DNA of 36,164 nt from an uncultured Clostridia bacterium (GCA_934168305.1 CAKPNF010000013.1:1-36164); one strand, 5' to 3'; shown: positions 7,668-16,360, numbered from the stretch's first letter. Notes: generated by a model not told the origin, from the sequence alone. A program made the numbers and translations.

Positions 7668-9905
7668 TTACATCATATTATTTGGATTAACGTCTACTGT
7701 TATCTTTATATTTTTATAATTTTTATAATATAGTTCTTTTAATAATTGATTTAATACTTCATTTGCCTTTTCATTCATATTACCTTTTATTATAATTCTC
7801 CACCTATATTTATTTTGTATTTTATCTATTGGAGAAGGCATTGGCTTGAATATTTTAAATTCCTCAGTTTTTAAGTTTTTATTTAAATACTCATAAGCAA
7901 AATTAGAAACTTTTATTATTTCTTTTTCACTTATACTATTAAATCCAATTATTATTATATCGCAAAATGGTGGATATTTCAACTGCTTTCTTAAAGCTAT
8001 TTCTGTTTCATAAAATTCTTCATAGTTTTGTTTTTGTGCATTTTGAATACTGAAATTTTCCGGGTTATAACTTTGTATTATAACTTTTCCTGGCAAATTT
8101 TCTCTCCCTGCTCTTCCTGCAACTTGTGTTAATATTTGAAACGTTCTTTCTGTTGCTCTATAATCATCTATATTCAGAGAACTATCGGCTGCAATAACTC
8201 CTACTAAAGTTACTTTTGGAAAATGATGTCCTTTTACCACCATTTGCGTTCCTATAAGTATATCTATATCCTCATTTTTAAATTTATTTAAGATTTCTTC
8301 ATGTGAGTTCTTCTTTGTTACTGTATCTACATCCATTCTGATTGTTTTAGCATTAGGAAATTGCTTATGTATTTCCTGTTCTAGCTTTTGTGTTCCTGTT
8401 CCAAAATATCTTATTTTATCACTTCCGCATTCTGGACACGTTTTAACCAATTTTTCTTCATATCCACAATAATGACATTTTAATTTATTTTCATAACTAT
8501 GATATGTCATACTGATATTACAATTTTTACATTTTACAGTATACCCGCAATTTCTGCACATTATAAATGTTGAATATCCTCTTCTGTTTAAAAATAATAT
8601 TGTTTGCAATTTATCATTCAAATTTTTTTCTATTGCTTCATATAAATCGCGACTTAACATTGATCTGTTTCCATTTGCTAATTCCTGCTTTAAATCAACT
8701 ATTTCTACTTTAGGCAAATTTGAATTATTTGCTCTTTTTGTTAATTCTAATAAAGTTATTTTTTTAGTTTCTTTTGCATTATAAAATGTTATTAAATCAG
8801 GTGTTGCACTTCCTAATAATAAAGGAATTTTTTCTTCTTTTGCTATTTTTTTCGCAACTTCTTTTGCGTTATATTTAGGACTTGCTTCTGATTTATATGA
8901 ACTGTCGTGTTCTTCGTCTATTATAATAATTCCTAATTTTTTTACTGGTGCAAAAATTGCTGACCTCGCACCTATTATAATTTTTGCTTTTTCTTCTTTT
9001 ATTCTTTCCCATTCATCATGTCTTTCCCCAATTGATAATTTACTGTGCAAAACTGCTATTGTTTCTTTTCCAAATCTTGATATAAATCTCTCTAACATTT
9101 GTGGAGTTAATGAAATTTCTGGAACTAACAATATAGCTGACTTGTCTTTTTTTATAACTTTATCTATTAATTGTAAATATACCTCTGTTTTTCCAGAACC
9201 AGTAACACCATATAACAAAAATTGTTCATATTTATTATTATCAATTGAATCTGAAACTTTATTAAAAGCTTCTTGTTGTTCATCTGTCAATTTTAATTTT
9301 TTTGTATTATTTACCTCTTTACTATTTAAAGGATTTCTTTCAACTCTTTTTTCAACTAATTCTAAATATTCATTTTTTATAAGTGTATTTACAATAGCTC
9401 TTGAGCAATCAGTAAAAGCTTCTATTTCAGAAATACTGCATCCTTCATTATCTTTTATAAAATTTAATATTCTTATCTGCTTATCTGATTTTAACATCCC
9501 ATTTTCTATGTCAAAATTTATTTCTTCAAAATCTTTTTTTAAATATACAACATTTATTTTTTTATCCTGTACTCTCTTATTTACATTTCTTGTTCTTGTT
9601 CCAGGTGTTTGCATTAGTTTTATGCATTCTGATACATTGCAAAAATATCTTTTGGCCATCCAATCTGCAAGTTCTATTTGTTTATCTGTCAATCCATTTT
9701 CTACTTTTGCAATATCTTTAATTTCATATTCTGAGCTTTCTTTTATTCCTACAACATGTGCTTCTTCCAAGTTTTTTAATCTACCAAATGGTACCAAAAC
9801 TTTACTTCCTACAATTATCATGTTTTCTAATTCTTTAGGAATATTGTAGTCAAATGTCCTATTTAATTTTTTTGCTGTACTATTTATTATTACTTCTGCT
9901 ACCAT
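7668..9905 (-). CDS. priA: Primosomal protein N' (replication restart helicase PriA)
   Basis: A superfamily 2 DNA helicase that reloads the replication machinery at stalled forks. About 745 residues: an N-terminal DNA-binding domain, Walker A GVTGSGKTE (~233-241), DEEH box (~330-333), GSATPDL motif, a zinc-binding insert with eight cysteines in four CxxC pairs (~450-494), and helicase motifs V-VI ending in QVAGRAGR. The start at 9905 is preferred to the ATG at 9911, which abuts the AAGGAG ribosome site; the second ATG has seven-base spacing. First gene of priA-def-fmt, with its own promoter candidate just upstream. Confidence 0.97.
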   Translation of the reverse strand: MVAEVIINSTAKKLNRTFDYNIPKELENMIIVGSKVLVPFGRLKNLEEAHVVGIKESSEYEIKDIAKVENGLTDKQIELADWMAKRYFCNVSECIKLMQTPGTRTRNVNKRVQDKKINVVYLKKDFEEINFDIENGMLKSDKQIRILNFIKDNEGCSISEIEAFTDCSRAIVNTLIKNEYLELVEKRVERNPLNSKEVNNTKKLKLTDEQQEAFNKVSDSIDNNKYEQFLLYGVTGSGKTEVYLQLIDKVIKKDKSAILLVPEISLTPQMLERFISRFGKETIAVLHSKLSIGERHDEWERIKEEKAKIIIGARSAIFAPVKKLGIIIIDEEHDSSYKSEASPKYNAKEVAKKIAKEEKIPLLLGSATPDLITFYNAKETKKITLLELTKRANNSNLPKVEIVDLKQELANGNRSMLSRDLYEAIEKNLNDKLQTILFLNRRGYSTFIMCRNCGYTVKCKNCNISMTYHSYENKLKCHYCGYEEKLVKTCPECGSDKIRYFGTGTQKLEQEIHKQFPNAKTIRMDVDTVTKKNSHEEILNKFKNEDIDILIGTQMVVKGHHFPKVTLVGVIAADSSLNIDDYRATERTFQILTQVAGRAGRENLPGKVIIQSYNPENFSIQNAQKQNYEEFYETEIALRKQLKYPPFCDIIIIGFNSISEKEIIKVSNFAYEYLNKNLKTEEFKIFKPMPSPIDKIQNKYRWRIIIKGNMNEKANEVLNQLLKELYYKNYKNIKITVDVNPNNMM

Positions 9906-9931
9906 TTTCATTCTCCTTGTCTCTATTGGTT

Positions 9932-9960
9932 ATTCTACTATATTTTCTAATCTAAATCAA
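9932..9960 (-). promoter_or_regulatory. Candidate promoter for priA-def-fmt
   Basis: On the minus strand TTGATT (9955-9960) and TAGAAT (9932-9937) are separated by exactly 17 bases, 27 bases before the priA ATG. The -35 box touches the end of the hairpin that closes the previous gene run. Good spacing, one mismatch in the -10 and two in the -35 relative to the sigma-A consensus. Confidence 0.5.
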
Positions 9961-9999
9961 TAGAAAGAATTGAACTATTACAATTCAATTCTTTCTATT
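9959..9999 (-). terminator. Hairpin terminator at the end of the pyrH-to-DUF5050 run
   Basis: Perfect 16-bp arms, 9959-9974 and 9984-9999, loop 9 bases. The 3' end of the DUF5050 gene (stop codon 9978-9980) lies inside the hairpin. The T-run is better on the plus strand (CTATTTTTATATC) than on the minus strand (CTATTGATTTAG), so it may act in both directions, including against antisense transcription. Confidence 0.6.
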
Positions 10000-11135
10000 T
10001 TTATATCATCCTTATTTGAATCATCAATTTTATAACCATATCCACCTAGGAAATATCTACATTTATTATAATTATCAGAACCTTCTTTTTCACCATTTTC
10101 CAACTTTATTGTATATGTTCCTTCTTGTTGATTTGAAAGATATGCTTTTCCATTTATTATATATTTTAAATCAGTACCAAAATTTGCAACCTTTCCTAAA
10201 TTTTCAACAGTTCCATCCTCTTGAATTTTAAATAATGTATAATCTGTTTCAAGTGAACCATCATCTAGTCTTATTCTGACATTTATATATGTTTCTCCTT
10301 GAAATTCTTTTATTTCCCCAAAATATCCAACTATACTATCTTCTTTAGTATCTAGGTTAAATATATGTTTTGCTTCTTGGCTTGAATAATCAATATATAC
10401 TATATATTTATCAGCTGTATTTATTACAAATTTTCTTCCTTGAACTAATTCTTCTTTATTACTTCCATCTATGTCAATTACATACATTTTTCTATCTTGA
10501 GTAGTATAATATATTTTATTATTTTGTATATAAAAATAATTTTTTATATTTTCCGCAAGTTCTTTAATATTATTTCCATCTTTGTCCATAACTGATAATG
10601 TACCTTGTGGATTTGCATTTATTTGGTCATATCCTATTTGTTTTACAAAATATATTTTTTCATCAGAAATGTATAATTGTAATGAACTGCCTTCATATAT
10701 TTTCTTTATATTTCCTTGTAAATCTACTTTATATATTCCTTTTCCCATATAGTAACTTGGTATATAATAAATATTTTCACCATCAAAATACATTTTATCT
10801 ATAGAGTCCTCTACTGTAGCTATCTTATTTGTTTTATTGTCATCTAAATTATATAAATAAATACTTTTATTTGCATCTTCATAAAATACAATTTTATTAT
10901 TTACTTTGCAAAATTTTCCACCATCATTCATACTTGCATTTTTTTCTTCTTCATCATTTATTTGATTTATATTCCTTTCAAACTGCCCTTGTGTACTTGC
11001 TTCTCCTTGTACATTTTTAGTTGTTTTTGCTGTTTTTTCTACTTTGTTTGGATTTACTATTACAATTACTATCGCAATTATCATTAATATTGCTAAAATT
11101 ATTCCTAATATAAAATTTCCTCTTTTTTCTTCCAT
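9978..11135 (-). CDS. Membrane-anchored DUF5050-like repeat protein
   Basis: About 385 residues with an N-terminal membrane helix (FILGIILAILMIIAIVIVIV, ~7-26), a charged linker, and a series of short beta-rich repeats of the type 'IYYxx...YLYNLDDNK' and 'KIYFVKQ...LSVMDKDGNNIKEL', typical of beta-propeller DUF5050 proteins common in Clostridia. The repeats are presumably extracellular; the ligand is unknown. A GTG at 11144 is possible but falls within the ribosome site AAAGGTG, so the ATG at 11135 is preferred. It follows rseP by 65 bases and ends the long biosynthetic run. Confidence 0.75.
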   Translation of the reverse strand: MEEKRGNFILGIILAILMIIAIVIVIVNPNKVEKTAKTTKNVQGEASTQGQFERNINQINDEEEKNASMNDGGKFCKVNNKIVFYEDANKSIYLYNLDDNKTNKIATVEDSIDKMYFDGENIYYIPSYYMGKGIYKVDLQGNIKKIYEGSSLQLYISDEKIYFVKQIGYDQINANPQGTLSVMDKDGNNIKELAENIKNYFYIQNNKIYYTTQDRKMYVIDIDGSNKEELVQGRKFVINTADKYIVYIDYSSQEAKHIFNLDTKEDSIVGYFGEIKEFQGETYINVRIRLDDGSLETDYTLFKIQEDGTVENLGKVANFGTDLKYIINGKAYLSNQQEGTYTIKLENGEKEGSDNYNKCRYFLGGYGYKIDDSNKDDIKIERIEL

Positions 11136-11200
11136 TTTTATCACCTTTTTATAAATATTTTATATGGTTATTCTACTATTTTAATTCTAAAATTCCAACT

Positions 11201-12244
11201 TTACTTAAAAATCCTTAGAATATCATTGTACGTTATATATAAAGATAACGCTATTAATATTGAAAATCCAATTAATTGTATATTTATTTCTGTTTTTTCA
11301 TTTAAAGGCTTTCTTCTAATTGCCTCAATTATTAATATTAATATTTTTCCTCCATCTAATGCTGGTATCGGTAATAGATTTGTTACTCCTAATGATAAAG
11401 AAATTAAAGCTAACATATAAACAAACTCTCTAAATCCATTTGTTTTAGCTACTGCTTCAGATATTCCAACTGGACCCATCATTTGATCAACACTGACACC
11501 ACCTGTAAAAATCATTTTTACATTATCTATTATTGAAAGGGCAAATTTTTTAGTTTCTATTCCTCCATATATTAAATAATTCCCAATTTTATTTTCAGCT
11601 TGTTTTAGATTTACTCCCAAATAATATGAAGAAATATAATCAGGCGTTAATTCTACAGTTATTTCTTGCTTTTGTCTTTCAACAGTTATAAGCATTGTAT
11701 TTATACCTTTTTCTTGAATCAATTCAATTATCTTGTTATAATCTCCATTTATTTCCTGATTATTTATTTTTACAATTTTATCATTTGATTTTAACCCATA
11801 TTTTTCAGCACTACTTCCTTTTTCTATAGCAAGTATTTTGCAATTTTGATCTAAATATATTCCTGTACTCTTATTTTTTATTTCTGTTGGTGTTATATCA
11901 TATTCTATTATTTTTTCATTTCTTTCTATTTTTAAGTGCATTTCACTACCATTAGCATTTTGCATAACTTTGTTTAAATCATCTTTATTTTTTATTTTTT
12001 TACCGTTTAATTCTATTATTTTATCATTTTGTTGTAATCCAATCTCTTGCGCAGCATACCCATCTATTGTTGAATTAATTTGGTTTGTAACATAAGTATT
12101 AGAAGTAGACATTAAAATGAAATACACTAATAAACCAAATACTATATTAACAGTCGCACCTGCTACAACTATAGCTATTCTCTTTGGTATACTAGCTTTA
12201 GAGAAAGACCCTTCATTTTCAGACCTTTCTTCTTCACCTTCCAT
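11201..12244 (-). CDS. rseP: Site-2 protease RseP/RasP, C-terminal part of a frameshifted gene
   Basis: This 347-residue frame continues the zinc metalloprotease begun at 12452. Its first residues MEGEEERSE are the conserved stretch that follows IPxGGF in intact RseP/RasP proteins. It carries two PDZ domains in tandem (one around GLQQNDKIIELNGKKI, one around GLKSNDKIVKINNQEI) and the second catalytic motif, LLPIPALDGGK, near the C terminus, with several membrane helices. RseP cuts membrane-embedded anti-sigma factors and signal-peptide remnants. The ATG at 12244 has no convincing ribosome site, arguing that it is not a separate gene. One base less near 12260 restores a single frame of about 415 residues. 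Confidence 0.88.
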   Translation of the reverse strand: MEGEEERSENEGSFSKASIPKRIAIVVAGATVNIVFGLLVYFILMSTSNTYVTNQINSTIDGYAAQEIGLQQNDKIIELNGKKIKNKDDLNKVMQNANGSEMHLKIERNEKIIEYDITPTEIKNKSTGIYLDQNCKILAIEKGSSAEKYGLKSNDKIVKINNQEINGDYNKIIELIQEKGINTMLITVERQKQEITVELTPDYISSYYLGVNLKQAENKIGNYLIYGGIETKKFALSIIDNVKMIFTGGVSVDQMMGPVGISEAVAKTNGFREFVYMLALISLSLGVTNLLPIPALDGGKILILIIEAIRRKPLNEKTEINIQLIGFSILIALSLYITYNDILRIFK

Positions 12245-12245
12245 A

Positions 12246-12452
12246 CTACAAAATCCACCGTAATGGTATTAATCGTATAGCATATTTAGTTTCTTTTCCT
12301 TGTTTTTTCCATATTGTTGGTCCAAAACCTATTGCAAATTCGTTTACTTTAACTTTGCATAATTTTGCAACTATTAAGTGTCCTGCTTCATGTATTAGTA
12401 TTAAAAATCCGAGTAAAACAATTATTTTCAATGCTGATATTATAATTGTCAA
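12246..12452 (-). CDS. rseP: Site-2 protease RseP/RasP, N-terminal part of a frameshifted gene
   Basis: This 68-residue frame holds the first membrane helix with the zinc-binding active site, IHEAGHL (HExxH), then VNEFAIGFGPTIW and AIRLIPL, all typical of the start of RseP/RasP. After IRLIPL the frame reads RWIL and stops, whereas the +1 frame reads GGFCSMEGEEE, the expected family sequence. A single extra base (plus-strand G at or next to 12260) explains it. The catalytic HExxH and the LDGG motif are thus on separate frames, so the gene is inactive unless the indel is an assembly error or is bypassed. Confidence 0.88.
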   Translation of the reverse strand: MTIIISALKIIVLLGFLILIHEAGHLIVAKLCKVKVNEFAIGFGPTIWKKQGKETKYAIRLIPLRWIL

Positions 12453-12466
12453 TTCAATCCCTCATT

Positions 12467-13270
12467 TCATATTATCATAAATAACATATATGCAAATGGT
12501 GCTATAAATAACACACTATCTATTCTGTCTAACATTCCGCCATGTCCTGGTAATAAATTACTATAATCTTTTATATCAACATATCTTTTTATACAAGATG
12601 CTGAAAAATCTCCCAATTGTCCTATTAAACTTAATACAAGTCCTGATACTCCTACTATAAAATATGAATATTCAAATGAAAAATAATTATTCAAAATACT
12701 TGTATAAATTAACATCAATATTATTGCACCAACAGTACCAGCAATACATCCTTCTATTGATTTTTTAGGACTTACTTTACTAAATTTGTGTTTTCCAAAT
12801 TTAGCTCCTATACCAAAAGCAAATGTATCTGTTCCCCAAGATGCTATAAATATATATCCTAATAATATCTTTCCATTATCCATTCCATTTATTAATGATA
12901 AAAACATCATAAAAAATGGTATATAACATATTCCTAAAAAAGTATAAGCTATATCTTTAAATGTAATTTTCATATCTGTTGCTATTACTTGTGCAAACAA
13001 TATTAATACCAAAAAAGGTATTGAACACATTATTATTTGTGGTATATATTGTTTTGATATAAAATTAACTATTGCCACTAAAGTACAACTCAAATATCCT
13101 AACCATCTTATAGGTTTGCACACTTTTGATATTGCTTTAAAATATTCATCTACAGCAACTATCGTTATAATCATAAATAGTATTCCAGTAATTATATTAT
13201 TTGGTATTAATAATATTATTGCAAGTGCAATAGCCACTATAAAACCTGATGATATCCTTTTTAAATCCAT
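12467..13270 (-). CDS. cdsA: Phosphatidate cytidylyltransferase
   Basis: Makes CDP-diacylglycerol from phosphatidic acid and CTP, the branch point of phospholipid synthesis. 267 residues with multiple membrane helices; the conserved SPKKSIEGCIAG segment (~168-179) and the C-terminal CdsA signature, KDYSNLLPGHGGMLDRIDS (~236-254), with the metal-binding aspartate of DRIDS. It lies between uppS and rseP. In most Firmicutes dxr sits between cdsA and rseP; here the gap is only 14 bases, so dxr is absent from this position. Confidence 0.95.
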   Translation of the reverse strand: MDLKRISSGFIVAIALAIILLIPNNIITGILFMIITIVAVDEYFKAISKVCKPIRWLGYLSCTLVAIVNFISKQYIPQIIMCSIPFLVLILFAQVIATDMKITFKDIAYTFLGICYIPFFMMFLSLINGMDNGKILLGYIFIASWGTDTFAFGIGAKFGKHKFSKVSPKKSIEGCIAGTVGAIILMLIYTSILNNYFSFEYSYFIVGVSGLVLSLIGQLGDFSASCIKRYVDIKDYSNLLPGHGGMLDRIDSVLFIAPFAYMLFMII

Positions 13271-13304
13271 ATTTTTTTCCTTTCACTTCATTTAGTTTTA
13301 TTTT

Positions 13305-14012
13305 TTATTTTGCTCCAAACTTTCTGTTTCTTTTTTGATATATTTCTATTGCTTCATCTAAGTCTTTTTCATTAAAATCCGGCCAATTCTTTTCAATAAA
13401 TACAAATTCAGTATATACCAATTGCCATGGTAAAAAATTACTTAATCGTATTTCACCACTTGTTCTTATTAGTAAATCAGGGTCTGGCTGTCCCTGAGTA
13501 TATAAATTATCTGAAACCATTTGTTCAGTAATATCATCAATACTAATTTTATCGTCCTTAACCTTTTCTGCTATATCTTTTACTGCTTTTACTATTTCAT
13601 TTCTTCCACCATAATTTAAAGCTATATTAAATGTTATTCCAGTATTATTTCTAGTTCTTTCCATACATTTATCTATTGAGTTTTGCATTTTACTAGATAA
13701 TTCTTGTCTACTTCCCAAAAAATTCATTTTAATATTCTCTGAATCTGCTCTTTTACTGTAATCATCTAAATAACTTTGCATCAAATTCATTAATGCTGAT
13801 ACTTCATCTGCAGTCCTTTTCCAATTTTCAGTTGAAAATGCATAAACAGTTATGTATTTTATACCTAGTTTTTTTGCATATCTTACTGTCTTTTCTAATG
13901 TTTTTGCACCTTCTTTGTGTCCTAATGCAACTGGCAATCCCTTTGATTTAGCCCATCTTCTATTTCCGTCCATAATAATTGCTATATGTTTTGGTAAGTT
14001 TTCTTGTTCCAT
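13305..14012 (-). CDS. uppS: Undecaprenyl diphosphate synthase (isoprenyl transferase)
   Basis: Cis-prenyltransferase that extends farnesyl diphosphate to the C55 carrier lipid for cell-wall synthesis. 235 residues, family length. Motifs: HIAIIMDGNRRWAK with catalytic Asp15, then YAFSTENW, FNIALNYGGR, and DLLIRTSGEIRLSNFLPWQ with the pyrophosphate-binding arginine. Ribosome site AGGGGGG. The preceding gene, ispA, makes its substrate, so substrate and product enzymes are encoded side by side. Confidence 0.97.
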   Translation of the reverse strand: MEQENLPKHIAIIMDGNRRWAKSKGLPVALGHKEGAKTLEKTVRYAKKLGIKYITVYAFSTENWKRTADEVSALMNLMQSYLDDYSKRADSENIKMNFLGSRQELSSKMQNSIDKCMERTRNNTGITFNIALNYGGRNEIVKAVKDIAEKVKDDKISIDDITEQMVSDNLYTQGQPDPDLLIRTSGEIRLSNFLPWQLVYTEFVFIEKNWPDFNEKDLDEAIEIYQKRNRKFGAK

Positions 14013-14030
14013 TATTCCCCCCTAAAGTAA

Positions 14031-14055
14031 GTCAAAAAGAGACATCTCCTTTGAC
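14031..14055. repeat. Short hairpin between ispA and uppS (GTCAAA...TTTGAC)
   Basis: A 25-base imperfect palindrome with arms GTCAAA (14031-14036) and TTTGAC (14050-14055) and an inner GAGA/TCTC pair. It lies just before the uppS ribosome site on the minus strand. It has no T-run, so it is not a standard terminator; it may stabilise mRNA or affect translation. From memory, similar GTCAAA/TTTGAC hairpins recur in clostridial genomes, which would need a search to confirm. Confidence 0.4.
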
Positions 14056-14060
14056 ACATT

Positions 14061-14960
14061 TTATTTATTTCTATCTCTAATATATATTGCAAGCTGTCTC
14101 AAAAATTCAGCCCTTTCACCATATATTTCTAGTTCATTAATTGCTTCTTCTACAATTCTATTTAATTCTTCTTTTGCACCATCTAATCCATAATAAGATA
14201 CATATGTACATTTTCCTAATTCTTTATCATTTCCAACTGGTTTTCCAGTTATTTCTGGATTTCCCTCTTCAGATAAAATATCATCTTTTATTTGAAATGC
14301 TAACCCTATTTTCTCTGCATATTTTGATAATTTTTTTATATCATTTTCTGTTGCATTTGCTAAGATTGCACCCATTCTTACACATAACTTTAATAAAGCT
14401 CCTGTTTTATTTATATGTATATATTCCAACATTTCTTTTGAAATATTTTTTCCTTCCAATTCTGTATCTAAATATTCACCTGCTATCATTCTATCTACAG
14501 AATTTGCGAATTCATTAAATACCCTAATTCTATTATTAAAATTTTCCTTATATTGATTTTTAGCTGAATATAATATTTCTTCACTTATTACAATATATGC
14601 CTGATTCAATAAACTATCACCTGCTAATAATGCTGTTGGATGATTAAACTTTTTATGATTTGTTGGCTTTCCATGTCTGAAATCATCATTATCCACTTCT
14701 GGCAAATCATCATGTATTAATGAAAAATTATGTACCATTTCTATTGCAACAGCAAATGGCATTACTTCTTCATAATCATCCTTAAATAATTCATATGCTG
14801 CAATTACTAGCATTGGTCTTAATCTTTTTCCTCCTGCCATTAAACTATATTCCATAGAATTGTTCAAAATTTCTTCTGGACATTGTTTTTTTCTAACATA
14901 TTTATTTAATTCGTTGTTTATAGCATCTTGGTATTTTTTTAAATTTTCTTTGAATTCCAT
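14061..14960 (-). CDS. ispA: Farnesyl diphosphate synthase / polyprenyl synthetase
   Basis: Trans-prenyltransferase that condenses IPP with DMAPP and geranyl diphosphate. 299 residues. The first Asp-rich motif DDLPEVDND is at ~84-92 and the second, DDILSEEG, at ~217-224; GGKRLRP (~43-49) and KTGALL are also present. The Glu after DDLP is less common than Ala (DDLPAMD), and the second motif lacks the usual final Asp of DDILD. In many Firmicutes ispA follows xseB; here it lies between frr and uppS. Confidence 0.95.
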   Translation of the reverse strand: MEFKENLKKYQDAINNELNKYVRKKQCPEEILNNSMEYSLMAGGKRLRPMLVIAAYELFKDDYEEVMPFAVAIEMVHNFSLIHDDLPEVDNDDFRHGKPTNHKKFNHPTALLAGDSLLNQAYIVISEEILYSAKNQYKENFNNRIRVFNEFANSVDRMIAGEYLDTELEGKNISKEMLEYIHINKTGALLKLCVRMGAILANATENDIKKLSKYAEKIGLAFQIKDDILSEEGNPEITGKPVGNDKELGKCTYVSYYGLDGAKEELNRIVEEAINELEIYGERAEFLRQLAIYIRDRNK

Positions 14961-14996
14961 TTTTTATTTCATCCCTATTACATTTTATTACTTATT

Positions 14997-15545
14997 TTAA
15001 ACAGACATTACTTCTTTTTCTTTATTATCTAATATTTTATCTATCTCTTCTACACTTTTATCAGTTAATTTTTGAATTTCATTTTCTGCTTGTTTTAATT
15101 CATCTTCTGTCATATTTCCATCTTTTTGTTCTTGTTTTGCTTCTTCTATTCCATCTCTTCTTATTGCTCTAATAGCAATTTTAGCTTCTTCAGCCATTTT
15201 TTTAATATCTTTTACTAAATCTCTTCTTCTTTCTTCAGTTAATTCAGGAAAAGCAAGTCTAATTACTTTTCCATCATTATTTGGATTAATTCCAATATCT
15301 GATGCAAGAATTGCCTTTTCTATTTCTTTTAACACACTTACATCCCATGGTTGTATTACAATTAACCTTGCTTCTGGTACAGATACCCCTGCAACTTGAT
15401 TAATTGGCGTTGGTGTTCCATAGTAATCTATTTTTACTTTATTTAATATAGCTGGATTTGCTCTTCCAGCTCTTACTTCTGATAATTTTTCACTGTATAC
15501 ACTTATGCTTTTTTCCATTTTTTCTTTTATATTTGTATAATCCAT
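14997..15545 (-). CDS. frr: Ribosome recycling factor
   Basis: Splits post-termination ribosomes together with EF-G. 182 residues, typical length (~185). Characteristic segments: VRAGRANPAILNKVKIDYYGTPTPINQ near residues 25-51, VIQPWDVSVLKEIEKAI, then NPNNDGKVIRLAFPELTEERRRDLVK, and a C-terminal long helix. It follows pyrH by 13 bases, the near-universal pyrH-frr order. Confidence 0.98.
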   Translation of the reverse strand: MDYTNIKEKMEKSISVYSEKLSEVRAGRANPAILNKVKIDYYGTPTPINQVAGVSVPEARLIVIQPWDVSVLKEIEKAILASDIGINPNNDGKVIRLAFPELTEERRRDLVKDIKKMAEEAKIAIRAIRRDGIEEAKQEQKDGNMTEDELKQAENEIQKLTDKSVEEIDKILDNKEKEVMSV

Positions 15546-15558
15546 AATACTCTCTCCT

Positions 15559-16266
15559 TTATTTAACTAATGTTCCTATATGTTCTCCTTTAACAGCTTT
15601 AACTATATTTTCTGGGTCTGATATACCAAACACTAATAATGGTATATTGTTATCTCTGCATAACGCTGTTGCAGTTGAATCCATAACTTTTAAGTCTTTT
15701 TCCAATACTTCTAAATATGATATTTTATCAAATTTTTCTGCCGTTGGATCTAATTTAGGATCAGCAGAATATACCGCATCTATTGCTTTTCCTAATAATA
15801 TAATATCTGCATTTATTTCTGTTGCTCTTAATACTGCAGCTGTATCAGTTGTAAAATATGGATGTCCTGTACCACAAGCAAATATTACAACTCTACCTCT
15901 ATTTAAATGTTTTTCTGCCTTTCTTATTATAAATGGTTCTGCTATTTCTCTCATCTCTATTGCTGTTTGCACTCTTGAATTTACTCCTCTAGCTTCTAAA
16001 GCATCTTGAAGTGCTAATCCATTCATTGCTGTTGCAAGCATTCCCATATAGTCAGCTGTTGCTCTTTCCATTTGATGTCCATTTCTTCCTCTCCAAAAGT
16101 TTCCTCCTCCGACTACTATTCCAACTTCTACTCCCATTTCTGTTACTTGTTTTATTTTGTCACATATTTTTCCTACTAACTCAACATTAACTCCTGTTTT
16201 TTGTTCTCCAGCTAATGCTTCTCCACTTAATTTTAAAAGAACCCTTTTATATTTTGCCTCTGACAT
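15559..16266 (-). CDS. pyrH: Uridylate kinase
   Basis: Phosphorylates UMP to UDP. 235 residues of the amino-acid kinase fold: KRVLLKLSGEAL at the N terminus, VVGGGNFWRGR (~52-62), DYMGMLATAMNGLALQDALE, FACGTGHPYFTTDTAAVLRA, and a C-terminal GT(L)V. The gene opens the long run to DUF5050. The usual upstream rpsB-tsf genes are absent; instead a foldback repeat and a separate operon precede it. The upstream 95 bases contain TATGAT/TAGAAT-like -10 sequences but no convincing -35. Confidence 0.97.
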   Translation of the reverse strand: MSEAKYKRVLLKLSGEALAGEQKTGVNVELVGKICDKIKQVTEMGVEVGIVVGGGNFWRGRNGHQMERATADYMGMLATAMNGLALQDALEARGVNSRVQTAIEMREIAEPFIIRKAEKHLNRGRVVIFACGTGHPYFTTDTAAVLRATEINADIILLGKAIDAVYSADPKLDPTAEKFDKISYLEVLEKDLKVMDSTATALCRDNNIPLLVFGISDPENIVKAVKGEHIGTLVK

Positions 16267-16360
16267 TTTTTCACTCTCCTTATTATTTTTGTCAAACGTA
16301 TTCTATCATATATTCTTTTAAAAATACACCCTTTTTATAAAAAAAATATAATTAAAAATT

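Noticed and set aside
9142..9849. A 235-codon open frame on the plus strand, opposite priA
   Set aside because: It lies wholly antisense to a clearly conserved gene, reads as Ser/Phe/Leu-rich sequence typical of AT-rich antisense frames, and has no ribosome site. The same applies to the other long plus-strand frames opposite minus-strand genes in this window.
12254..12263. Programmed ribosomal frameshifting in rseP
   Set aside because: No slippery heptamer, internal Shine-Dalgarno at the right distance or obvious downstream pseudoknot was seen near the junction; an indel or sequence error is simpler, so this is kept only as a remote option.
12246..12452. The short rseP frame as an independent 68-residue protein
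   Set aside because: It has the HExxH helix and continues in the +1 frame with the exact conserved family sequence, while the second frame lacks a ribosome site. A frameshifted gene explains both better than two genes.
16267..16360. A promoter for pyrH in the leader
   Set aside because: TATGAT and TAGAAT could serve as a -10, but no acceptable -35 lies at normal distance, and TTGACA at about 16290-16296 is too close to the ribosome site to be used for pyrH.
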